Part shown: positions 37,601 through 49,600 of the stretch, in pieces | How positions within the stretch are numbered: the stretch's first letter is position 1 | How the letters are laid out: every line of letters starts with the position of its first letter | Source of the DNA: Streptomyces rapamycinicus NRRL 5491 | GTDB taxonomy: Bacteria > Actinomycetota > Actinomycetes > Streptomycetales > Streptomycetaceae | Reading direction: 5' to 3' | DNA: 64,000 nt | Assembly (NCBI RefSeq): GCF_024298965.1 | Contig: NZ_CP085193.1 | Coordinates: 9,920,001 to 9,984,000, forward strand | The notes under the pieces: generated by a model | What the model was told of the DNA's origin: nothing | The model's input: only the letters and a program-made list of their open reading frames with translations | Database searches by the model: none | Program-made: the position numbers and the translations under genes

Positions 37601-40600
37601 CCGTGGCAGCGAAGTGTTCGCCGAGGTCGCCCTGGACGACACCCACGACGCCACCAGGTTTTTGCTTCATCCCGGCCTGATGACTGCCGCCTTCGCCGCC
37701 GTAGGCGAGGAGACTCCCGCCGCGTGGCAGGGCTTGACCCTGCACGCCCGCAACGCTGCCGAGCTGCGCGTCCGCCTCACCTCACAGGATGACGAGACCC
37801 TGTCGGTAGAGGCCGTCGACAGCACAGGGCTTCCTGTCCTGACCGCCCGCTCCCTCGCGCTGGACGCCGTTCCCGTCAACGAACCGGCCACCAGTGCCAC
37901 CGACCTGCTCACCCTGACCTGGGCAGGAATCCCCACCCCCCAGCAGACCGGTCTGACGGTGGGTGCGTTTGAAGACCTGGCGGCGGACGGCGATGCGCCG
38001 GTGCCCGATGTCGTGGTGTTCACCGCGCTCCCCGGCAACGACGACCCGCTGGCACAGACTCGCATACTGACCGCGCAGGTTCTGCGGACAGTCCAGGAGT
38101 GGATTGGCGGGGAACGCTTCAGCGACAGCACGCTGGTGGTGCGGACCGGTACTGGTTTGGCCGCGGCAGCGGTGTCGGGGTTGATGCGCTCGGCCCAGTC
38201 CGAACACCCCGGCCGGTTCATCCTGGTGGAAAGTGATGACGACGCCCTCACTCCGGACCAGCTGGCCGCGACTGTCGGATTGGACGAGCCGCGGCTGCGG
38301 ATCAGCGACGGCCGGTACGAAGTACCACGGCTGACCCGCGCACATGCCGATGAGCCTGAGCCTGAAAGGGCGTGGGATCCGGATGGCACGGTCCTGATCA
38401 CGGGCGGTTCCGGCGTTCTGGCGGGGATCGTCGCCCGGCACCTGGTGGCCGAACGTGGTGTGCGTCATCTCCTGCTGCTGTCTCGCGGCACTCCGGACCG
38501 GGCGCTGCTCAGCGAGTTGGCCGAGTTGGGTGCCGCGGTGGACACAGCGGCCTGTGACGTGTCGGATCGTGCAGAGCTGGCGCGAGTGTTGGCGCGTGTG
38601 TCGCCGGAGCACCCGTTGACGGCGGTGATTCATACCGCGGGCGTGGTGGATGACGGTGTCGTTGAGTCCCTGAGCGCGCAGCGGCTGGAGACCGTATTCC
38701 GGCCCAAGGCCGATGGTGCTTGGCATTTGCACGAGCTCACCCGGGACGCCGACCTGGCGGCGTTCGTCATGTATTCCTCGGCTGCCGGTGTCATGGGCGG
38801 TGCGGGTCAGGGTAACTACGCGGCGGCAAACGCGTTCCTGGACGCGCTCGCCGAAGAACGCCGAGCCGAGGGCCTGCCCGCACTCGCGGTGGCCTGGGGC
38901 CTCTGGGAGGACGCCAGCGGCCTGACCGCGCAACTGACCGACACGGACCGTGACCGGATCCGGCGCGGTGGCCTGCGGGCCATCTCCGCCGAGCACGGGA
39001 TGCGGCTGTTCGACAACGCGTCACGCCACAGTGAACCGGTTCTGGTGGCCGCGCCGATGGAGCCGGTACGGGACGCGGAAGTCCCGGCATTGCTGCGGTC
39101 GTTGCATCGTCCGAACGTCCGGCGTGCCGCTCTCGCCGGTGGAGCGCAGTGGCTGGCAGCCCTGGCGCCGGAGGAGCGGGCGAAGGCACTGCTGAAGGTG
39201 GTGCGTGACACCGCCGCGACGGTTCTGGGGCACGCCGATGCCCGCACCATTCCGGTGACCGGAGCGTTCAGGGATCTGGGCATTGATTCGCTGACCGCGG
39301 TGGAACTACGGAACGGTCTGGCGAAGGTGACGGGGTTGCGGTTGCCGGCCACGTTGGTGTTCGACTATCCGACCCCGGCGGTCTTGGCTGCTCGGCTGGG
39401 GGAGTTGTTCACCGGCGAGAATCCTGTATTGGTGCGCACCGCCTCGGTGGTGGGGCAGGACGAGCCGCTGGCGATCGTGGGTATGGCCTGCCGTCTGCCC
39501 GGCGGGGTGTCGTCGCCTGAGGATCTGTGGCGCCTTGTGGAGTCGGGTACGGATGCGATTTCCGGTTTCCCCGCCGACCGTGGGTGGGACGCGGAGAGCC
39601 TGTTCGATCCGGACCCGGACGCGGTCGGGAAGTCGTACTGCGTAGAGGGCGGCTTCCTCGACAGCGCAGCCAGCTTCGACGCCGGATTCTTCGGCATCAG
39701 CCCACGCGAGGCTCTGGCGATGGACCCGCAGCAGCGGCTGATCATGGAGGTGTCCTGGGAGGCCTTCGAGCGGGCCGGGATCGAGCCCGGTTCCGTGCGC
39801 GGCAGCGACACCGGCGTCTTCATGGGCGCGTACGCCGGTGGCTACGGTGCCGGTGCTGACCTCGGCGGCTTCGCGGCCACCGCCAGCGCGACCAGTGTCC
39901 TGTCCGGCCGGGTGTCGTACTTCTTCGGCCTCGAAGGCCCCGCCATCACGGTGGACACGGCGTGTTCGTCGTCGCTGGTGGCATTGCACCAGGCGGGGTA
40001 TGCCCTGCGGCAGGGGGAGTGTTCCCTGGCCCTGGTCGGTGGTGTCACGGTGATGGCCACGCCGCAAAGTTTCGTGGAGTTCTCGCGGCAGCGTGGTCTG
40101 GCCTCCGATGGCCGGTGCAAGGCGTTCGCAGACAGCGCGGATGGCACGGGATGGGCTGAAGGCGTTGGTGTGCTGCTGGTAGAGCGGCTTTCCGACGCCC
40201 AGGCCAAGGGCCATCAGGTGTTGGCGGTGGTCCGTAGCTCGGCGGTCAACCAGGACGGCGCGTCGAACGGCCTGTCCGCGCCGAACGGCCCCTCCCAGCA
40301 GGGGGTGATTCGGCAGGCGCTGGCCAACGCGGGTCTGACCACGGCCGAGGTGGATGTGGTCGAGGCCCACGGCACGGGTACGACGCTGGGCGACCCGATC
40401 GAGGCCCAGGCGGTGATCGCCACTTACGGTCAGGACCGGGAACGGCCCCTGCTGCTGGGCTCGCTGAAGTCGAACATCGGTCATGCTCAGGCCGCCTCGG
40501 GCGTGTCGGGTGTCATCAAGATGGTCATGGCCCTGCAGCACAACACGGTTCCCCGCACCCTGCACGTGGATGAGCCGTCGCGGCACGTGGACTGGGCGGC

Positions 40601-43600
40601 GGGTGCGGTTGAGCTGGTGAGGGAGAACCAGCCCTGGCCCGGCACCGACCGGCCCCGTCGGGCGGGCGTGTCGTCCTTCGGAGTCAGCGGCACCAACGCC
40701 CACGTCATCCTGGAGAGCGCACCCCCCGCTCAGCCCGCGGAGGAGGCGCAGCCTGTTGAGACGCCGGTGGTGGCCTCGGATGTGCTGCCGCTGGTGATAT
40801 CGGCCAAGACCCAGCCCGCCCTGACCGAACACGAAGACCGGCTGCGCGCCTACCTGGCGGCGTCGCCCGGAGTGGATACACGGGCTGTTGCATCAACGCT
40901 CGCGGTGACACGGTCGGTGTTCGAGCACCGCGCCGTACTCCTTGGAGACGACACCGTCACCGGCACCGCTGTGTCCGATCCCCGGGTGGTGTTTGTTTTC
41001 CCGGGGCAGGGGTGGCAGTGGCTGGGGATGGGCAGTGCGCTGCGCGATTCCTCGATCGTGTTCGCCGAGCGGATGGCCGAGTGCGCGGCCGCGTTGCGCG
41101 AGTTCGTGGACTGGGACCTGTTCACGGTTCTGGATGATCCGGCGGTGGTGGACCGGGTTGATGTGGTCCAGCCCGCTTCCTGGGCGATGATGGTCTCCCT
41201 GGCCGCGGTGTGGCAGGCGGCCGGTGTGCGGCCGGATGCGGTGATCGGCCATTCACAGGGTGAGATCGCCGCGGCGTGTGTGGCGGGTGCGGTGTCGATG
41301 CGGGATGCCGCCCGGATCGTGACCTTGCGCAGCCAGGCGATCGCCCGGGGCCTGGCGGGCCGGGGCGCGATGGCATCCGTCGCCCTGCCCGCACAGGATG
41401 TCGAGCTGGTCGACGGGGCCTGGATCGCCGCCCACAACGGTCCCGCCTCCACCGTGATCGCGGGCACCCCGGAAGCGGTCGACCATGTCCTCACCGCTCA
41501 TGAAGCGCGAGGGGTGCGGGTGCGGCGGATCACCGTCGACTACGCCTCGCACACCCCGCACGTCGAGCTGATCCGCGACGAACTGCTCGACATCACTAGC
41601 GACAGCAGCTCGCAGGCCCCGGTCGTGCCGTGGCTGTCGACCGTGGACGGCTCCTGGGTCGACAGCCCGCTCGATGTGGAGTACTGGTACCGGAACCTCC
41701 GTGAGCCGGTCGGTTTCCACCCCGCCGTCGGCCAGTTGCAGGCCCAGGGCGACACCGTGTTCGTCGAGGTCAGCGCCAGCCCGGTGCTGTTGCAGGCGAT
41801 GGACGACGATGTCGTCACGGTTGCCACGCTGCGTCGTGACGACGGCGACGCCACCCGGATGCTCACCGCCCTGGCACAGGCCTATGTCCACGGCGTCACC
41901 GTCGACTGGCCCGCCATCCTCGGCACCACCACAACCCGGGTACTGGACCTTCCGACCTACGCCTTCCAACACCAGCGGTACTGGGTCGAGGGTGTGGATC
42001 GCTCGGCTGCGGGTGGTCATCCGTTGCTGGGTGTGGCCGTGGAGTTGCCGGACTCCAATGGTGTGGTGCTGACCGGGCGGGTGTCGCTGGCCACCCATAC
42101 ATGGCTGGCCGATCACGCGGTCCGGGGCAGTGTCCTGCTCCCCGGGACCGCATTTGTGGAACTGGTCGTCCGAGCCGCCGACGAGGTCGAGTGCGACGTT
42201 ATCGATGAGCTGGTGATCGAAACCCCGCTCCTGCTGCCGCAGACCGGAGGCGTCCAACTGTCCGTGTCCGTCGGCGGAGCCGATGAGTCCGGACACCGCG
42301 CGGTGACGGTCTTCTCCCGGGCGGACAACGCGGACACATGGACCCGGCACGTTTCCGCCACGATCAGCGCCTCTGATGCACCCCTCTCGCTGCCGGAGTT
42401 TGCCTCGTGGCCGCCAGCCCAGGCCCAGCCGACGAACGTGGCCGACCTCTACGACCGGCTGGCTGCCGCGGGTACCGAGTACGGTCCCGCGTTCCAGGGG
42501 CTGCAGGCCGCGTGGCGTGACGGGGACACCGTCTACGCCGAGGTCGTCCTCGCTGAGGAGCAGGCGCAGGAGGCGGCACGGTTCGCGGTGCATCCGGCGC
42601 TGTTGGACGCCGCCATGCACGCCAGCGTCCTGCACACACCCGATACCGACCAGCAGAGCGTGCGGATGCCGTTCTCCTGGAACCACGTCCAAATCCGAGC
42701 GACCGACACAGCCATGCTGCGCGTCGCGGCAACACCGACAACAGACGGCTGGAGTGTGCGGGTCGCCGACGACACCGGCAGGCCCGTGGCCACCATCGGT
42801 TCCCTCGTCACCCGGCCGGTGACAGCCGACACACTCGGCTCCGCTGCCGATGACCTGCTCACGCTGGTATGGACGGAGATCCCGACTCCCCAGCAGAGCA
42901 GCCTGAGCGTCGGCAGGTACGAAGACCTGGCGGACGGTGACGTGCCGGTCCCCGACGTGGCGGTCTACACCGCACGTCCCGAGGCCGACGGCAGCCCTGA
43001 TCCGCTGGTACAGACTCGTACGCTGACCGCCCAGGTGCTCCAGACGGCCCAGGCGTGGCTTGGCGGGGAGCGCTTCACCGACAGCACACTGGTCGTGCGG
43101 ACCGGCACCGGGCTGGCCGCCGCCGCGGTGTCAGGGCTGATGCGTTCAGCCCAGTCGGAACACCCCGGCCGCTTCGTCCTGGTGGAAAGCGACGACGACA
43201 GCCTCACCCTCCACCAACTGGCCGCTACCGTCGGACTGGACGAGCCCCGGCTGCGGGTCAACGACGGCCGGTTCGAAGTGCCACGGCTGGCCCGGGTGAA
43301 CGCCGCTGAGCCCGAATCTGAAACGGTGTGGGACCCGCATGGCACGGTCCTGATCACAGGCGGCTCCGGCGTCCTGGCAGGCGCCCTCGCCCGCCACCTG
43401 GTCACCGAACGTGGCGTACGTCATCTCCTGCTGCTGTCCCGCACCACTGCCGACGAGGGGTTGCTCAACGAACTCGGCGAGCTGGGCGCTCGGGTCGAGA
43501 CGGCGGACTGCGACGTGTCGGACCGTGCCGGGCTGGCGCGGGTGCTGGCGGGCGTATCACCGGAACACCCGCTGACGGCGGTGATCCAAACCGCCGGCGC

Positions 43601-46600
43601 ACTCGACGACGGCGTCTTGGAGACCCTGACCGCGCAGCGGCTGGACACGGTCCTACGGCCCAAAGCCGACGGCGCCTGGCACCTGCACGAACTCACTCGC
43701 AACACCGGCCTGGCCGCGTTCGTCATGTATTCCTCGGCCGCCGGTGTCATGGGTAATCCGGGGCAGGGCAACCTCGCGGCGGCCACCGCGTTCTTGGACG
43801 CGCTGGCCGAGCAACGTCGTGCCGAGGGGCTGCCCGCACTCGCACTCGCCTGGGGTTCGTCAGAAGAGACCAGTGACCTGATCGGTCTGCGGACCATCTC
43901 CGCCGAGCGTGGGATGCGCCTGTTCGACAGCGCATCGCATCGTGGCGAGCCGCTTCTGATGGCCGCGTCGCTGGATCCGGCACGGGCCGCGGAGGTTCCG
44001 GCGTTGCTGCGTTCGTTGCGTCGCCCGGTCGCCCGGCGGGCCGCTTCCGCCGACGGTGGGGTGCAGTGGCTGGCCGCCCTGGCACCGGCCGAGCGGGAGA
44101 AGGCGCTGCTGAAGGTGGTGTGTGACAGTGCCGCCGTGGTCCTGGGGCACGCCGACGCCCGCACCATTCCCGTGACCGGTGCGTTCAAGGATTTGGGCGT
44201 GGATTCGCTGACCGCGGTGGAGCTGCGGAACAGCCTGGTGAAGGCGACGGGGCTGCGGCTGCCCGCCACGATGGTGTTCGACTATCCCACCCCGACCGCC
44301 TTGGCTGCTCGGTTGGACGAGTTGTTCACCGGCGAGAACCCTGCACCGGTACGCGAGCCGGTGCCGGCGGTGGCGCAGGACGAGCCGTTGGCGATTGTCG
44401 GTATGGCGTGCCGTCTGCCGGGCGGTGTGTCGTCGCCGGAGGATCTGTGGCGCTTGGTCGAGTCGGGTACGGACGCGGTCTCCGGCTTTCCCACCGACCG
44501 TGGCTGGGACGTCGAGGGCCTGTTCGATCCGGATCCGGACGCGGCCGGGAAGTCGTACCGCGCTGAGGGCGGCTTCCTGGACACGGCGGCTGGCTTCGAC
44601 GCCGGATTCTTCGGGATCAGTCCGCGTGAGGCGTTGGCGATGGATCCGCAGCAGAGGCTGCTGTTGGAGGTGTCCTGGGAGGCCTTCGAGCGGGCCGGGA
44701 TCGAGCCCGGTTCCGTACGCGGCAGCGACACCGGCGTCTTCATTGGCGCGTTCCCCGTTGGTTACGGCGCCGGTGCTGCCCGCGAGGGTTACGGTGCGAC
44801 CGCGGCTCCCAACGTGTTGTCCGGCCGGCTGTCGTACTTCTTCGGCCTTGAGGGTCCGGCGATCACGATGGACACGGCGTGCTCCTCGTCCCTGGTTGCT
44901 TTGCATCTGGCGGCGCAGGCGTTGCGCAATGGTGAGTGTTCGATGGCGTTGGCCGGTGGTGTGACGGTGATGGCCACGCCGGAGGTCTTCACCGAGTTCG
45001 CCCGGCAGCGTGGTCTGGCCTCCGACGGCCGGTGCAAGGCGTTCGCGGACAGTGCGGATGGTGCCGGTTTCTCCGAAGGCGCGGGTCTGCTGCTGGTCGA
45101 GCGGCTCTCCGACGCCCGCCGCAACGGCCACCAGGTGCTCGCAGTCGTTCGCGGATCGGCAGTCAACCAAGACGGCGCGTCCAACGGCTTCACGGCGCCG
45201 AACGGACCCGCCCAGCAGCGGGTGATCCGGCAGGCGCTGGCCAACGCGGGTCTGACCACCGCCGAGGTGGATGTGGTCGAGGCACACGGCACGGGTACGA
45301 CGCTGGGTGACCCGATCGAGGCCCAGGCGGTGATCGCCACCTACGGTCAGGACCGTGAGCAGCCTCTGCTGCTGGGCACATTGAAGTCGAACGTCGGACA
45401 TACGCAGGCTGCCGCAGGTGTGTCGGGTGTCATCAAGATGGTGATGGCCCTGCAGCACAGCACGGTGCCGCGCACCCTGCATGTGAACGAGCCGTCGCGG
45501 CATGTGGACTGGTCGGCGGGTGCGGTTGAGCTGGTGACGGAAAACCAGTCCTGGCCCGTCACCGGTCGGCCGCGCCGGGCGGGTGTGTCGGCCTTCGGGG
45601 TCAGTGGTACGAACGCGCATGTCGTCCTTGAGAGCGCACCACCCGCCCAGTCTGTGAACAACGCGCAGCCCGTAGCGACACCAGTTGTGGCCTCGGAGCT
45701 GGTGCCGCTGGTGATATCAGCCAAGACGCTCCCGGCGCTGACCGAACACGAGGACCGGCTGCGCGCCTACCTGGCGGCGTCGCCCGGGGCGGATATGCGG
45801 GCTGTGGGGTCGACGCTGGCGCTGACGCGTTCGGTGTTCGAGCACCGTGCCGTACTCCTCGGCCACGACACCGTCACCGTCACCGGTACCGGCACGGCGG
45901 TGTCCAACCCCCGAGTGGTGTTCGTTTTTCCGGGGCAGGGGTGGCAGTGGCTGGGGATGGGCAGTGCGCTGCGGGGTTCGTCGGTGGTGTTCGCCGAGCG
46001 GATGGCCGAGTGTGCGGCGGCGTTGAGTGAGTTTGTGGACTGGGATCTGTTCGCGGTGCTGGATGATCCGGCGGTGGTGGACCGGGTTGATGTGGTTCAG
46101 CCTGCTTCGTGGGCGGTGATGGTTTCCCTGGCCGCGGTGTGGCAGGCGGCCGGTGTGCGGCCTGATGCGGTGATCGGCCATTCGCAGGGTGAGATCGCCG
46201 CGGCGTGTGTGGCCGGTGCGGTGTCGTTGCGGGATGCCGCCCGGATCGTGACCTTGCGCAGCCAGGCGATCGCCCGGGGCCTGGCGGGCCGGGGCGCGAT
46301 GGCATCCGTCGCCCTGCCCGCGCACGAGATCGAGCTGGTCGACGGGGCCTGGATCGCCGCCCACAACGGTCCCGCGTCTACGGTGGTTGCGGGTGCGCCG
46401 GAGGCGGTGGACCGTGTGCTGGCGGTTCATGAGGCGCGGGGGGTGCGGGTGCGGCGGATCGCCGTTGACTACGCCTCGCACACCCCGCACGTCGAGCTGA
46501 TCCGTGACGAGCTGCTCGACATCACCGCGGGTATCGGTTCGCAGGCTCCGGTGGTGCCGTGGCTGTCGACCGTTGATGGGACGTGGGTCGAGGGTCCGCT

Positions 46601-49600
46601 CGATGTGGAGTACTGGTACCGGAACCTGCGTGAACCGGTGGGCTTCGACTCCGCCGTCGGCCAGTTGCGTGCTGAGGGCGACACCGTGTTCGTGGAGGTC
46701 AGCGCGAGTCCGGTGTTGTTGCAGGCGATGGACGACGATGTCGTCACGGTTGCCACGCTGCGTCGTGACGACGGGGACGCCACCCGGATGCTCACCGCCC
46801 TGGCACAGGCGTTTGTCGAGGGCGTGACCGTCGACTGGCCCGCAATCCTGGGCACCGCCACGACACGGGTACCGGACCTTCCGACGTACGCGTTCCAGCA
46901 CCAGCGCTTCTGGGCCGAGGGTGCGGACCGGTCGGTTGCGGGCGGTCATCCGTTGCTGGGTGTGGCGGTGGAGTTGCCTGAGTCCGATGGTGTGCTGTTG
47001 ACCGGGCGGGTATCACTGGCCACGCATGCCTGGCTGGCTGATCACGCGGTGCGGGGCAGTGTGCTGCTGCCCGGTACCGGGTTTGTGGAGCTGGTCGTCC
47101 GCGCCGCTGATGAGGTGGGGTGTGACGTTGTCGATGAGCTGGTGATCGAAACCCCGCTGCTGCTGCCGTCGTCCGCTAGCGTGCACCTGTCCGTGTCGGT
47201 CGGCGAGGCTGACGAATCCGGGCGCCGGGGTGTGACGGTCTTTTCCCGTGCGGATGGCGCCGACGCCTGGACTCGCCACGTTTCGGCCACGATCGGCGTC
47301 TCTGGCGCTGCCCTCTCGCTGCCAGAGCTTGCTGCTTGGCCTCCCGCACAGGCACAGCCGGTGGGCCTGGGCGATTTCTACGACCGGCTGACCGGGGCCG
47401 GTTACGAGTACGGTCCCGCGTTCCAGGGGCTGCAGGCCGCGTGGCGTGACGGGGACACCGTCTTCGCCGAGGTGGCCCTGGCCGAGGAGCAGGCGGAGGA
47501 GGCGGCACGGTTCGCGGTGCATCCGGCGCTGTTGGACGCCGCCTTGCACGCCGGAATTCTGAACACACTCGACACCGCCGAGCAGGGTGTGCGGCTGCCG
47601 TTCTCCTGGAACGGTGTCCAGGTCCGGGCCACTGGCACGGCCACGCTACGCGTTGCGATAACACCAGTGACGGACGGCTGGAGTGTGCGGGTCGCCGACG
47701 ACAGCGGCCGACCGGTGGCTACCGTCGACTCGCTCGTAACGCGGCCGGTAACGGCCGACACGCTCGGTTCCGCTGCCGACGACCTGCTCACGGTGGTCTG
47801 GACGGAGATCCCCACCCCCCAGCAGACCGGCCTGAGCGTCGGCCGGTTCGAAGACCTGGCGGACGGTGATGTGCCGGTGCCCGAGGTGGTGGTCTGCACC
47901 GCACTCCCCGACAGCAGCGAGAACCCGCTAGCCCCGCTGGATCCGCCGGATCCGCTGGTACAGACCCGCACGTTGACCACCCAGGTTCTCCAGGCAGTTC
48001 AGGCATGGCTGGCCGGGGAACGTTTCACCGACAGCACGCTGGTCGTGCGGACCGGCACCGGGCTGGCCACCGCCGGGGTGTCGGGTCTGATGCGGTCTGC
48101 CCAGTCGGAACACCCCGGCCGGTTCGTCCTGGTGGAATGCGACGACAACCTCACCCTCCAGCAACTGGCCGCGACTGTCGGGTTGGACGAGCCGCGGCTG
48201 CGGGTCTGCGACGGCCGGTTCGAGGTACCGCGGCTGGCGCGGGCGAATACGCCGGAAAGCAGCCCGCTCACGATTCCCGGGGATCGTGCGTGGCTGCTGG
48301 AGCAGTCCCGCAGCGGAACCTTGCGGGACCTCGCGCTGGTACCCGCCGAAACCGCCGAACGGCCCCTGCAATCCGGTGAAGTACGAGTAGACGTACGCGC
48401 CGCAGGCCTGAACTTCCGCGATGTTCTCATCGCGCTCGGCACTTACCCCGGTGAGGCTGTGATCGGGGCTGAGGCTGCGGGCGTGGTGCTCGAGGTCGGT
48501 CCGGAGGTCCAGGATCTGGCCCCGGGAGACCGAGTGTTCGGTCTTGTGGGCGGTGGGTTCGGGGCGGTCGCGATCGCTGATCGCCGAATGCTGGGTGTGA
48601 TTCCTGACGGGTGGTCGTTCACTACGGCGGCGTCCGTGCCGGTTGTGTTCGCCACCGCGTATTACGGGCTGGTGGATCTGGCCGGGCTGAGTGCGGGTGA
48701 GTCTGTGCTGATCCACGCCGCCGCGGGTGGTGTCGGCATGGCAGCCACCCAGATCGCCCGCCACCTCGGCGCGCGGATCTACGCGACGGCCAGCACCGGT
48801 AAGCAGCACGTCCTGCGCGAGGCGGGTCTGGAGGATGCCCGGATCGGGGACTCGCGTACCACTGGCTTCCGGGAAATGGTTCTGGACACCACTGACAGCC
48901 GGGGTGTCGATGTCGTCCTGAACTCCCTCAGCGGTGACTTTGTCGATGCTTCGCTTGATCTGCTGCCTCGTGGTGGCCGGTTCGTCGAGATGGGCAAGAC
49001 CGACATCCGTGACCCGCACCAGGTCACCGCCGACCGGCCGGGTACCAGCTACCAGGCGTTCGATCTGATGGACGCCGGTCCGGACCGGCTGCGGGAGATC
49101 ATCGCCGATTTGCTCGCCCTGTTCGCGCAGGGTGTGCTATTGCCCCTGCCGGTGCGGGCCTGGGACATCCGTCAGGCCCGTGAGGCGTTCAGCTGGATGA
49201 GCCGTGCCCGCCACATCGGCAAGATCGTCCTCACCGTCCCTCAGCAACTCGACGCCAACGGCACGGTTCTGGTCACCGGTGGTTCAGGTGTCCTGGCGGG
49301 GATCGCGGCCCGGCATCTGGTGGCCGAGCAGGGTGTGCGTCATCTCCTGCTGCTGTCCCGCAGTACCCCGGACGATGCGCTGATCAACGAGCTCGGTGAG
49401 CTGGGCGCCCGGGTCGACACGGCGATCTGCGACGTGTCCGATCGTGCCGGGCTGGCACGGATACTCGCCGGTGTATCACCAGAGCATCCGTTGACCGCGG
49501 TGATTCACACCGCCGGCGCACTTGACGACGGCGTCGTGGAGTCCCTGACCGCGCAGCAGCTGGAGACGGTACTGCGGCCCAAGGCCGACGGCGCCTGGCA

